A stretch of DNA of 64,000 nucleotides from Arctopsyche grandis (Eukaryota; Arthropoda; Insecta; Trichoptera; Hydropsychidae), in NCBI RefSeq assembly GCF_051622035.1, contig NC_135356.1, forward strand, positions 10,886,579 through 10,950,578, in the 5' to 3' direction. Position 1 is the stretch's first letter, and each line of letters opens with the position of its first letter. Shown one piece after another: positions 32,813-45,701 of the stretch. Below the pieces are notes generated by a model. The model was not told the origin of the DNA and did not search any database. It saw only the letters and a program-made list of their open reading frames with translations. Made by a program: the position numbers and the translations under genes.

Positions 32813-35800
32813 TAAAACTTGAAAAAAGTCAATATTTTTCATTGTTATATATTCAAGAGGTAGTGTCAAGGGTTGGCACTAAACACATAATAAAATAATC
32901 GAATCGGTTTCTACAAACGCGTGGCGATTAAGTGGTTAAAAGAAGACAAATAAATAATGGAATTAATAAGCAATAGATCTTGATGTTGAAATTGATTCAA
33001 AATATAAATACTAGCGTCAAATTTTAATTAACAAAAACAGGTTGAGAATTTCGCACACACAGAAATGGAAAAGTCTAGGCAAAGTAATTTAAGAAATCGC
33101 AATTTATCAAAAATAACGTTTTTTTTTTTTATTATTTTATACTTCATCTGTATAATATAATGGCTGAAGGAAATGTTATTTAAATAAGAATAAGAGAAGT
33201 GTTGTTCTGCTGGAATGTGGTCCTTCAAAAATGTAGGGAATTCGGGAAGAGGATATACGTTAGTTTCATCGATTTCGAAGAAGCATTCGATAAAGTGAAA
33301 CATAATTAAATAATCAATGCATTAAAACAAAGAGGGATAGATGGAAGGGATATTGCCCTTTTGAAGAACCTATATTTGAATCAATCTGTTCTCGTGAAGG
33401 TCTGAAGACATGGAAACCGAAAATATAGAAATTTGTCAAGGGATGTAACAGAGTTGTATGCTTTCGCTCATGCTCTTTGACATCGATATTAATAAAAAAA
33501 AAACTGATAATAAGCAAGGAAAAGACAACGCACTCATTCTGAGAGTGCACGGACAAATAATTAAGCAAGTCGAACTGCCCAAATCGAATACTTAGGCGCC
33601 ATGATTAATCCAGACATTGGCTCGGAAACAAAATAGAATGTATATATATTCATTACTTACATAGTGTAGTTTAAAATGGGGTTCAATACAATTTTCCGAA
33701 TTTTCAATACAATCTTAAAGAATGTCACTTAAACCATAAACGGAAACGTCAAACTGTATAGTGTTGTTTTTCACTCATTTTAGTGAGAGGTGTATACTGT
33801 GTGAGCATTCTGGATCATTCGTTTGTGATTCACCAATACTGAGTAGCGAAAATAAAATTATTTGGGAAAAGCGTTTTCGATTTTTATCAGTATTGTTCGT
33901 TGAAATGTTGCGTACCTTTTGTCACCTTACTTGAACTTTTTGTGACACTTATAGGCTATTCATGTAACGGCTTTGTATTTTTTTTATTGTGTGTATACAA
34001 TGCTCGGATACTCCCCTATAACCTTCTTCTTCTTCGTGCCTTGTCCGCATCCGGACATTGGAGACCACCTTGTCGATGATTTGCAGATATCCGCATCGGT
34101 CTTCAGCGGCTCGTAACAGTTGTTCGGCGCTCATATCGGTTCACATGCGCATTTTTCGAAGCCCATATAACTTCTTCCTGCCAATCCATTTTCTACCTTC
34201 TATTTTTCCCACAGTTATCAAACAGAGAAATTCGTATTTTGGACCCCGTATTATGTGTCCGCGTATTAATCCATCCTTCCCTGCTTGATGACCGAAATAA
34301 GTTTCCTGCCTCTCACTATCACGCCGAGGAGAGCTTCATTGGTGACTTTTTTGGTCCATGGGATTTTCAGCATACGCCTGTAGACCAACATCTCAAAAGC
34401 TTTGATGCGGCTGATCATGCTGGTCTTCAGAGTCATCCATATAGTAGCACTGCCCATGCATAGCCTTTCGCGAATCTCAAACGTATACGAAGATTGAGAT
34501 ACTTGTTTGTAAATGCCGATTAATGAATGTTTGATGAATGCTGTTCTAGCCATCTCGATGCGGATTCTCAAGTCCTCGTCTGATTCAATTTTTTCATTCA
34601 AAGTATTTAAATCTCTTGTCAAATTTTGTCTTACTATTAAGGAGATATATAAAATGCATATAATGTCTAGATTTTTCTCTCTTCATAGTTGGTCTCTCAA
34701 TACTGAGGATCGTGACATCCGTAAGGTCCATAATCTGGGGTATGGTTAACGAGTCTTTTCCAATCTTCTCTGGAAACAGTATCGACGACAGAACAGCCGA
34801 GAGCTGACCTGATTTGATCTGTTCACTGTATAGAAGATCTTCCTCTTCTTCTCTTCCTCTCTACGGCACCAACCACAACAAGCTTTTCCAGGCTGCTGTC
34901 TTCTCTCCTCGCCACATATCCAAAAAACTGGAGAATGCGTCGCTAACATATTTTTCTTTGCGACGAATATCTTCGAAATTGAAATATTGGTTCGCTTCCA
35001 ATGGTCCACGTTCCAATATTGGACCGTGGACCGCCAGTGGTGAAACCTTCGATAGTTTGATAAATAAAATGTATGTATAAAACTGAAAATTTGTAGCTGA
35101 CGCTCAGCAAAATGCTTATAGGCATCACACCGCCGGTGGACCTCAAAAATAGTTTGTTGCGATATCATAAATGTTCAGCTGTATCGTCGCGAAGATTAAA
35201 TATGAGAATGTCTTTGTTGAATGCTTGCGGGCATTTTACCAGTGTAGAATAGCATCATTGCAGTTCTATTCCGACACAGTTTGATGATTTTGTTACAGTT
35301 TGGCTGTACACATTTGAACCACTAGGATAAAAGCTTACGAGCATGTTACAAGTGAGTCACCGACCTTACACAGCCAATGTGTATCAGGATAGAAGCTTTT
35401 GAAAGAAATATGTTGAAAATATATAAGAGGGATAGCATGGAATGACACAGTCCTCCGATTATTGGGTGAATATCTAAGCAACTATAAAACTAAGAAAATG
35501 CTTTAGACACATTGCTTAGGCAAAAAGACCCAAGATTCAGTGTTTCAATAAAAGTTTAAAACCAGATTCAAACGAGCTACCGATCAGTTGAAATCGTTTA
35601 AATGACAATGCAATTCCGTTAAAAGACAAATTATTACATATTAATTATACAAGATTATTTCGATTGAGAAAGACATCGTGAAGATACATTGCGCAAGAAG
35701 GAAGACCAAGATACAGTGGCTCAATAAAAGTTTAAAACCGGATGTGACGAGCTACTAACCAGTTGAAATCAGCTAAATGATACCGCACTTTTCAAAGAAG

Positions 35801-38800
35801 ACATATTGAAAGAGGCTCACCTCATCGTCAATTGTTTCCACATCGATTATTTCGGATGTGTCAGACATCGTTGATCACCGAAGTAACAGGCTTCAAACTT
35901 GTGGGGAATGCTTCTTCAGAAGTCTTCGTATGAGGAGAGCCACCGCAGGAGTGAAGTTACAGCAAATTAATATGCTTCTTTATTAAATTAATATGCATTA
36001 TCAGTTATTGTAATATGATCTAGTAGACGCAGCGCTTCCCAGTAGAACAGTTTTTCTTATCAGCAAATTTGTGCCTTTGGAAATACAAAGTTGGCGATAT
36101 TTGAACATTCGCAAATGGGGTTTAATTCCACATACCGTGCTGAGTCAACGATAGTGGGCAAGAAAATGATAAACGACACCACCTCAAATGGTCAGACCGA
36201 AGTGTGGGATAAAATTAAAGCCTAGCGTATATACCCTATACCCTTGTGTGGTGTCATCCAGACGTTTTATATGAGATCCCTATATTCAGGGATTAATTAA
36301 GAAGCTCCCTGAGCGCAAAAACAAGTTTCGACAAATATTCATGTGTATTTTCTTGAGAAATACGTACATATGTATGTATAAAACCGGAAATTTGCAGCGG
36401 AGGTTCTGCAAAATGCTCAGAGACATCACACCACTGCCAGTGGATCGCGAAAATGGTTTGGTGTGACATCATAAATTATCGGTTGTAACGTCACGAGAAA
36501 TAAATATTAAAAGGTGTTTGCCAAATGCTCGCGAGCTTTCTACAAGTCTACGAAAAGCATCAATGATGTGGTTCGAGTCTGACAAAATTAAATGATTTTG
36601 TCACATTAGAGCCACTAGGAGGATAGCTCATGAATATTTTACTAGTAAATCGCCGGCCTTATATAGTCAATGTGTAACAGGATAGAAGCTTTTGAAAGAA
36701 AAATATTGAAAATGTATAAGAGGGATGTTATGGAATGATACAATCCTCCGATGATGATTGGGTGAAGATAAATGCTTTAGACACGTTGCGCAGGGCGGAA
36801 GACCAAGATTCAGTGGCTCAATAGAAGTTTAAAACCGGATCTACTGACGAGTTGAAATCAGTTAAATGATACTGCAGTTTCGTTAGAAGACATATTGAAA
36901 GAGGCTCACCTCATCGTCAATTGTTTCCACATCGATTATTTCGGATGTGTCGGACATCGTTGATCGCCAAAGTAACAGTCTTCAAACTCGTGGGGTGCTT
37001 CTTCGGAGGTATTCAGAGGTCTTCAGTGGAGGAGAGTCACCACAAGTGTGAAGCTACAGCAAATTAATATGCTTATTTATTGAATTAATATGCACAGATA
37101 TTGTAATGCGATCCAGTCGATTCAGCGCTTCCAGTAGGATATTGTTACTGTTATCAGCAAATTCGTACAATAGAAAATACAAAGTTGGCGATATTTGAAC
37201 ATTCACAAATGGAGTTTAATTTCACGTGTAATGTTGGGTCAGCGCTAGTGAGCGATATTAAAATATAAGACCACCATATCTGGAATTAAACCCCATTTGC
37301 AAATGTTCAAATATCGCCAACTTTTTATTTCCAAAGGCACAAATTTGCTGATAAGAAAAACTGTTCTTCTGGGAAGCACTGCGTCGACTAGATCGCATTA
37401 CAATATCTGATAATGCATATTAATTACCTCTAAAGAATATATACCAGCTGCCCATTCAGTTAACGATCTTATTAATAATATTTCATCTGATGTAGTATTT
37501 ACTATTATATTTTTCTACTGAAATGTTTAATAAATGTCATATAAAAAATTATTATCCCCCCCCCCCTGCATATTGGTAGATTATGATTCATGTTTTATAG
37601 AAAAAAATAGATCGCCGTGAGTACTCTTTCCTAATAGTATACTAAACCAGTATACTATTAGGGTAAGACCAGTAATACTAAAATCTTTCAATCTTGATTG
37701 TATCAACACAGATTGAGGATTTGGTATAACATTCCACCGGAGGTCTTGAATCATTTCCTTTGTCAAAACAGCAATGTAAGTTTTTGTATGTTTTCACCAG
37801 GACAATACTCGCCAGCACATTGATGTTTTGGTAATAGATACTGTTCGCGACTTCCATTGGAATTTACTGCATAATCCTCATTCAGATTTAGCATAGAATT
37901 ATCACCCCTTCGGCCCACTATGCAAGAATAGATCTGATTTCAGCCAAAACAATAATACTCTTCGGGGATTAAAAAGCATCTTAAGTGCTAGAATGAGTGT
38001 ATTTAGCTGATGAGTATTTATAAAACCAATAACTTGCAACCAAGGCTCTGCAAAATGCTTGGAAAGGTCCCGCTGGTGTTTTGTGAATATGGTTTGGTGT
38101 GAGGTCACGAGAAACATTCATGAGAGCAGTTTGGCGAAATGCTCGCGGCATGCTATAATTAGTGAGTGGACCCTTAGCGTGCCGTTCATTGTAAATTGCT
38201 CGCCGTGCTTTGTTAAAGGTTTGCCGAACCTTTTTTCTTGCATTCTAGCTTTGTGAATAGAGCCAAACCGCCCCGATTCCTGGAAAAAGCACGCTCCCTA
38301 TCCGCCCTTTAGTTATAAGTAAAGGCCGGATAACCAAGGTGCCGTCTTGAAAAAAACGGACCCAGAGGGTGCTGTGTATTGTTCATTGCATTGTTAAAGG
38401 TTCGCCGAACGTTTTTTTTGTTGGACTCTAGCTTTGTAAATAGAACTAAACCGTTCCGATTCCTAGAAAATGCACCGTGACTATCCGGTGTATAGTTATA
38501 AGCAGTCAGCTTTTTTTTTAATAAAAGGCGCATTCGTCCGCCTAAGACTGCTTATAACATGTTTTATTTTATCAAAATATTTTCTCCGTCGTTATCTCAA
38601 TGCTGAGGATTGTCGCTGATGGGGATAATAATATTGTTGCTTAGCCAAATCCTTTTTTAATTTTTGCGTGCAAGGTAGAACTGACAGGCTAGTATGTGGC
38701 TGCCTTCAGTCTCCGCGCACTTGTCGTAGCAGCCAGAAGTATTTTACGCTCCGAAACTAGTTTTAACTTATTTTTGAAAACGAGTTTCGATACAGAGAAA

Positions 38801-41185
38801 CTAATTCGAGAAATCGAAAATCGTAAGGCAATATGGGATATGTCTTCAGAAGAATATAGTGATCGGAATGTGAAAATACGAAGATGGGAAGAAATCACAA
38901 ATACAATGTGTGAGGAAAGCTTAGCAGAAAATGAAAAGAATGAATTCTCTATTTATTTGCCAGAATGGAGATAATGGACGTCATACAAAGAGCACAACCG
39001 CAACCTATGGAAACTCAGCATTCGCAATTTGGTCTGTTTCGCCAAGGCTATGCTGATAATGAACCAGCAACATATAGCCGAAGATATACGACACGATCGA
39101 ATTATGGAGCAGAAACTTCAGTTAATGGGCAATATCGCCAATACTCGACACAGCCAAACCATGAACAGGAAACCTTCAGCAGTGGGCAATATCGCAATCG
39201 TACTATGGCATATAATGAGCGGTTATCACCAACCGATACAAATGTATCAGATACTCAGAATACTGAAATACTTGACTTGTTTCGGGAATCAGAATCATTC
39301 CAAGAAATGTAAAAAATAAAAAAATAAATGCTTCTAAAAATAAACAAAATATATTTGATTTATGTACTCACCTCAAAGTAATTATCAATTTTTCTTCTGG
39401 AATTATACAAGCTCGCATACGAGTATTAGTACCCGTAATTGAATTTCTTATTTTGTTCAAGAGGTTATCAAACGATTTCACTGACATTCTTGTAAAGTTA
39501 AAAAAACGTTCTTCGTGGTTACGAAGATCCATAAAATAATTATTAAATAAGCCTTTTGAGTGTCGTTCCAGAAGAAGAGGATGAATCCAAAATCTTCTCT
39601 TTGCTTTGCGTTTCTTACGAAACAAGAGGTAAAGAATTATTTCTTCTACGTCCATATCGCTTGACGGAGTCACCCTTCAGGTGACTACTAGCCGTCAACT
39701 CTGGCTGCCGAAACTGGCTGCTCAATATTTTGGCTGCGGCAGCCTGGCTGCCTAGTGCGCGGCCAGCCTAAAACAGTTGAAATAGGCGCATATAAGCCTG
39801 AAAATCCCGTGCAAAGTTCAGGAATTGTATGGAAGACAGCCGCGCTACAGACTTGTCGCCCAAACTTCCATACGCATGTCTGGGAAGATTACTGTGAAAA
39901 AACCTCTTAATAATAATAATTCGTAATTTCGATTTTATCTATCTTCTTCTTCTTCTTCTATATATAATTTGGAAAGAGACTTTGTATATATATATGTATC
40001 CTTGGTTCGTTGGTTCGTCGTCTGTAGATCGGTGACGTCATCGAACACTTGATTCGATTTTTTTTTGTTTTCGATTCATAGGCGCCGATTTGTTTTTTTT
40101 CGATTCAATGGATTCACCCCAGCGGGGGCGCAAGGGGTGTAGTCCCATGGAGCCCCGCCAGGGGCGGCACAGGGGGCGCAGCCCCATGGGGCCCCGAAGC
40201 CTTATGGGGCGCAGCCTTATGGGGCGCAGCCTCTTGGGGCACAGCCCCATGGGGCCCCGAAAGGGGGCGCAGTCTTATGAGGCTCAGCCGCATGGGGCCC
40301 CGAAGGGGGCGTAGCCTTATGGGGTGCAGCCTTATGGAGCTCAGCCGCATGGGGCCCCGAAGGGGGTGCAGGGGGGCGCAGCCCTAAAAGGTTTTATAGG
40401 TTACTGTAAGGTATGAACAGGAAATGTCGGGTACTGCTGTAAGCCTGCCGTGGCGTAAACGTGACGGTTGAAATGAACATACCCATACAAAATGTACCAA
40501 AGAATACTTTTCGTACGGCCGGATACCTGCTGAAGTCGGTTCGTGCCGACTAGGTATGAACAGACTTTTATGGTGGTTCGATTCAACCAAGTTTTCTGTT
40601 TATTAGATTTCGATTTAACTAGGTTTTATGTATATGTTAGTGTAATTATAATTTCACTGACGTTTCAGTGAAATCGTATTCAATTACATTTTTAATGGCC
40701 CCAATTAGTGAAATTATAATTTTCGACAGTTGCATGATAGTGTGTCGCGATACGAATCGCGTCGCCCCACGTCACCACCCCGCTCATCTCCATCCCCCCT
40801 CCGATGCGGAACTCGCTCTCACACGCCCTCCCCGCAACCCATTCTCCTGTCCATTCCCACTCTCCTCATGGTCCACTATTTGCTTAGATTCGGCTTTTTT
40901 GATGCCGCATGTGTGGGACTGGATGCGTAACCAAACGCATTATAACCCAACATTTATTTGTTTAAGGTTAGGTTAGGTTAGGGTTGGGTTTATTAATTTA
41001 CGGTTTGGTTAAGTTAGGGTTGGTTTTATTTATTTACGGTTTGGTTATTAGAGTCGGTAGTACGTTGTAATTCGAATTACAAATTCACTAACATTGACAA
41101 GTGAATTTGTAGTTCTATTGTGATATCCACTGCTTGAGTCAGTGAAATTATAATTTCATGACAATGACAATAACAGTTTCACTGT

Positions 41186-41251
<66 letters not shown>

Positions 41252-44200
41252 CTGAAAGTTGTGTATGTATGTACATAGCTATGTTTAAATACATCAAACC
41301 AGCACCACACACTTTTCTGATTTCATCCATCCATCTCCTCTGCATCCTTTCTTGCACCCCTTTACATTCTCTCGGCTGTCTTTCGAGTACTTTTTCGTTT
41401 ATCTATAATCCGTTCTTCTAACCCACGCATTCCGTTCTCTATCTCTCCTTATTATGCCAAACATACAGTGTTCCATACTTCTTTGAGTGCACTGGACCTT
41501 AATATTTGGGAACAATTTAATTATGATTATTACTATTGGTGTATTATACAAATAGCCACAGCATAGTGCACTGGTAGAGCTATTGCATACCAGTAGAGAG
41601 GTTGTGGGCTTGAGTCCCGGACAAATGTGATGCTGGCGAGTAATCCACCTCACAGAGTACAGCGGTCGGACTACATGCCATCTCGCTTGCACCCAACACA
41701 TTTCGTGTTACAACCGTATACACAACGAAAGCATTCAAATTGCAATTACCGTTTGAGTTAGTACGTTCAGTCAAAAAAGAAAAATATTGAGATAGAAAAC
41801 CAATCCTTATAAACGTGGTGAAATAAAAAATTTGTCAAATAAATGAAAAAAAATATATATAAGTATTTTAAAGCAATGAAATATCACAATCAATAGGAAA
41901 AACATCTGACTATTGCTTCCAATACTCACTTTGAGCACAGCAATACTAGATTTTGAGTTAAAGACCGCAAAAGCCAAAAAACTGTAAAAATCGTGCATTT
42001 TTTTAAACGCTCATATCTCGTAAACGATCGCCAACCAACAAAAAGCATTATCATATTCGAATTAAGTGGGTCAAATTTAGTAAAGATTGGTTAGTCTCCG
42101 CTCTGGTCATTTTTGTTGTTGCTCAGTGCTATTGTGACAGATCCAATGAATCGATATCCTCCCTCAGTTTCTCGCAAATTCGAGTTATTAGCATCTTGAA
42201 CTTGTTGAATCTTATTAAATGCTACCTACATAATGTATTTCTTGCAAAGTTGCTGTGTATCAAAAATTTAGTTGATTTTCCATAGATGTCTTTATTGTAT
42301 TGTTTGTATTATGTTTGAAAAATTGTCAGTACTTATGTACAAAAATAATCTAACCATATGTGTCGCCTTATTGTCATGGTAATTATTCTTGTCATGGCAC
42401 ATATGTGATTTGTGTATGTAATAAAATATAATTAGAATATTCATGTTCATTCGCTAATTATATTATTATACACACATAATATTGTAACAGTGATACAAAT
42501 TATAACAAATAAATATTATTTCAAATTCAAGAGATACGTATTTATTGCAAATGTGTTATTGTTTTAGTTCGTCGAGAGTGGATAGTTCGTACAGACGAAC
42601 AATTCGCACGGCGGGTGCAAGATGATGAAAGTGAGTATTTATACATTTAAATTATCTTTTATCTCTGTATGTGCATATAGGTATTGAAATGTTTTCGTGT
42701 TTTGTATGCTTTCAGTCGTCCATCATCTGAATGACAATAGAAATCGGAACGAACAGATAAGAGAAGACTTCCCGACAGCGGCTGCAGTTCAAGCGAAGCA
42801 AGACAACATAGCACGTATCGAACAACAAATAAGACAGCAGTTGTAAGTTTTTACTTTATCGATACACGAAATTTTATAATTATGAGATAATTTGACCTCT
42901 TTTTCTTGAAATGTCGGTTGATCTCAACTCCTATCTCACTGTAATAATCACTAATATTTGCCGATAGTATGCATCAACCAGAGTTTCCAATTTTATTATA
43001 ATATAGTAAAATATTATTCACTAATAAATTTAAATTTAATATTTTTTTTATAAAAATCATGAATTTAAATTAAATTATCAATAAAATCGTTGAATTGTTA
43101 TTTGATGAGTTGTGGCCAAAACCGATTGTTTCCTCCGTTTCCTATTTTTTTACTCTCATTTATTGATATGAAATAAAAATCGAGTGAAAAACGATACTTG
43201 CGTATTTCACCAGTTATAATATTCAATTGATTAAATTACTATAAAAGCTAATTGCTATTAAAGATGTAATTATAACAGACATCAAGCTATATGGTATTTA
43301 TTATATAAATGTTATCGAATTATTAATTATAATTTTATTATTTTTGCTATCTCAGGATTCATTTTCTGGTGAGTCAATGCACACTATTTCTTACTCTAAA
43401 TTATGTAAGATAAATGTATAATAAACCAGTTTGTTCTGTTCGATTCTTTATCTTTATGTGTTTGCATTTCAGAGTTGATGACGACGCCAAATTAGCCAGA
43501 GAATTGCACAGCGTCTTATCTCACGAATCTAAAAAGAATTCGTCCAGAAAAGCCTCGAAAACTCCAAAGGTATCATGTTTTGTATATTATGTACGTATCT
43601 TCAAAATAATAAAGTTCTGATGTTGGTATTAAACGTTTGACTTAATTTTTAGAATATTGTTAATTCAAACGTTAGTCATAAACACGGATCTTCTATTAAC
43701 GGCGTGATAAACGAATTTTCGGAACCCGTAGCCTCTAGTAGCAAAGCGACAAAGAGCAGCAAGAGAAGTTCAAATCAGCGGCATTCGCATCCAGAGGAAA
43801 GTATTGTGAGTATATTTCAATTGTACGCTTTTCTCATTTTGAATAGAGAAAATTTTATAATCATATTTTCTTAACGATGCAGAGAAGTAAAGTATTATCT
43901 AACAACATGGAAGCGTCGTCGTCGTCATTTGATGAGTGTTTCGAAGAACTTACAGAGATTGGAAGAGCTTTAGGAGAGCCAAGTGACGTTCTAATAAAAG
44001 AAAAAGAGAGATTGCTGCAGGAAGAAAAGGATGCTGTTAGCTTTATACATTTTGTTTATTTCATGTCATATTAAATTTCAAACTAATAATGGATTTCTTT
44101 CGCATGTTTATATGATCTTATGTTTATTTTATTTGTTATTATATTTCACTAATCTTTTATAGGAAATGGCGCGTAATCTTGAAAGCGGTAGTGAAGAGAT

Positions 44201-45607
44201 TGAATCTAGAGATCTCATATTAGCTCAGATCCTGCAAGAAAAGGTTTCAACACGAATCATTTTTATATATGATTTTATTAAATGAATAATTGTTTTGACA
44301 TTGAAACTTTTTTCTTTATAGGAATACGAGCGAGCCAATCGACATCAAAAAACACATAGTGTTGTAGTTCCAGATACTTACAGTGTACCTCGAGATCTTG
44401 TTCGCGGTTTGTTTCTCTCCAATCTTTTAACCTTTCACCACGTTTATTGTTCAATTGTTGTAAATGCTATTGTTCAATTGTTGTAAAAGGTTCACCTGAC
44501 CTTTTTTTTTGTACTCTAGCTTTGTAAATAGAGTCGAACCGCCCCGATTCCTGGAAAAAGCACTGTTTCTATCAGCAGTCTAGTGATGAGAATTACATTA
44601 TAATTATTGTTTATTACAGGCGGAAATAACTCGAATAAGTATTCAAACGATGTTGGATTATCTGAAAATATGGATAATAATGATCCACAATACATGGAAC
44701 CGATTCACAACATGAAAAGCTCTAAACATTCGAATTCCGAGAATCACAAAAAGCCTAAAAAGCATACCAAAGCTCCCAAATTACCACTACGCTCAGCGTA
44801 AGTATCAATTTGCATGCATAATATAATACGATTATGCATAACAGGTTTATAATCAGTTTCGTTTTTTTCTATTTTAGATTCTGCGAACAGCAATCTATTC
44901 GTACGCATTTAATTAAAAATTTTACAGGTTACAAGTAATTTATTTGGTAATGCTCAACTAAAACTTGTCAACATCATTGTTGACGTTTGGTCAACCATTG
45001 TCAAATGACAGCCTCTCCAATCGTGCATTCCTAACATTCAAGCGAATTGTCGGCGAAATTGTCGACCACCTCTATACCATTTCTTCCTTCTTCATTCCGG
45101 TCATTTTCCTCATGTCTGAGGGTCGTGACTTTCCCGTCTTCTAACATCCATAATACGGCCCGTCATGATCCTCTAGCCCTCTCGACACCCCGCAGCTCAC
45201 ATTAACTCGATTACAGTTTTCCTAGTAGCAGCCTTGACCATCTTGTTGGGGATCGTCCTCGTTTGTCCTTCTGCTTCCCTCATTCCAATAACGATCAATT
45301 GTTCCAAACTGTCCTGGTCTCCTCACGATGTGCCCAAAGAACTGTATTCGCCTAAAACAAATGAATGATAGCCTATACCATTTACAATATTATTTTGTAA
45401 CCATTGACGATGGTCTATAATCATTATAATTCTTTATACATATCATAAAATTGAAAAACACTTTATCTTCTAAAAGTACTTCATTTTTTAAATTTCATTC
45501 TATGTTTTATATCTTCATCTCTGCGTTCATATTTAAATTCAAAGAAAAATGTATGCTAACTCCACCACTTGTGACCTGCATTTATAATTATAAATAATAA
45601 TATTAAA

Positions 45608-45701
<94 letters not shown>

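Larger units (their letters stand above)
35050..37215. repeat. Diverged tandem segmental duplication, ~1.1-1.3 kb units
   Basis: The blocks tgtataaaac(t/c)g(a/g)aaatttg, ggatagaagcttttgaaaga, agattcagtg...caataaaagtttaaaacc, and gaggctcacctcatcgtcaa to caaagttggcgatatttgaa recur in order (35387/36680; 35812/36901). Unit 1 contains an extra copy of the middle block. A third partial copy of the first block is at about 38020-38150. Confidence 0.75.

Noticed and set aside
43350-43363. Possible 13-nt micro-exon (gattcattttctg) between CCDC50-like exons 3 and 4
   Set aside because: It has AG and GTGAGT neighbours, but inclusion puts a stop (AGT TGA) at the start of exon 4.
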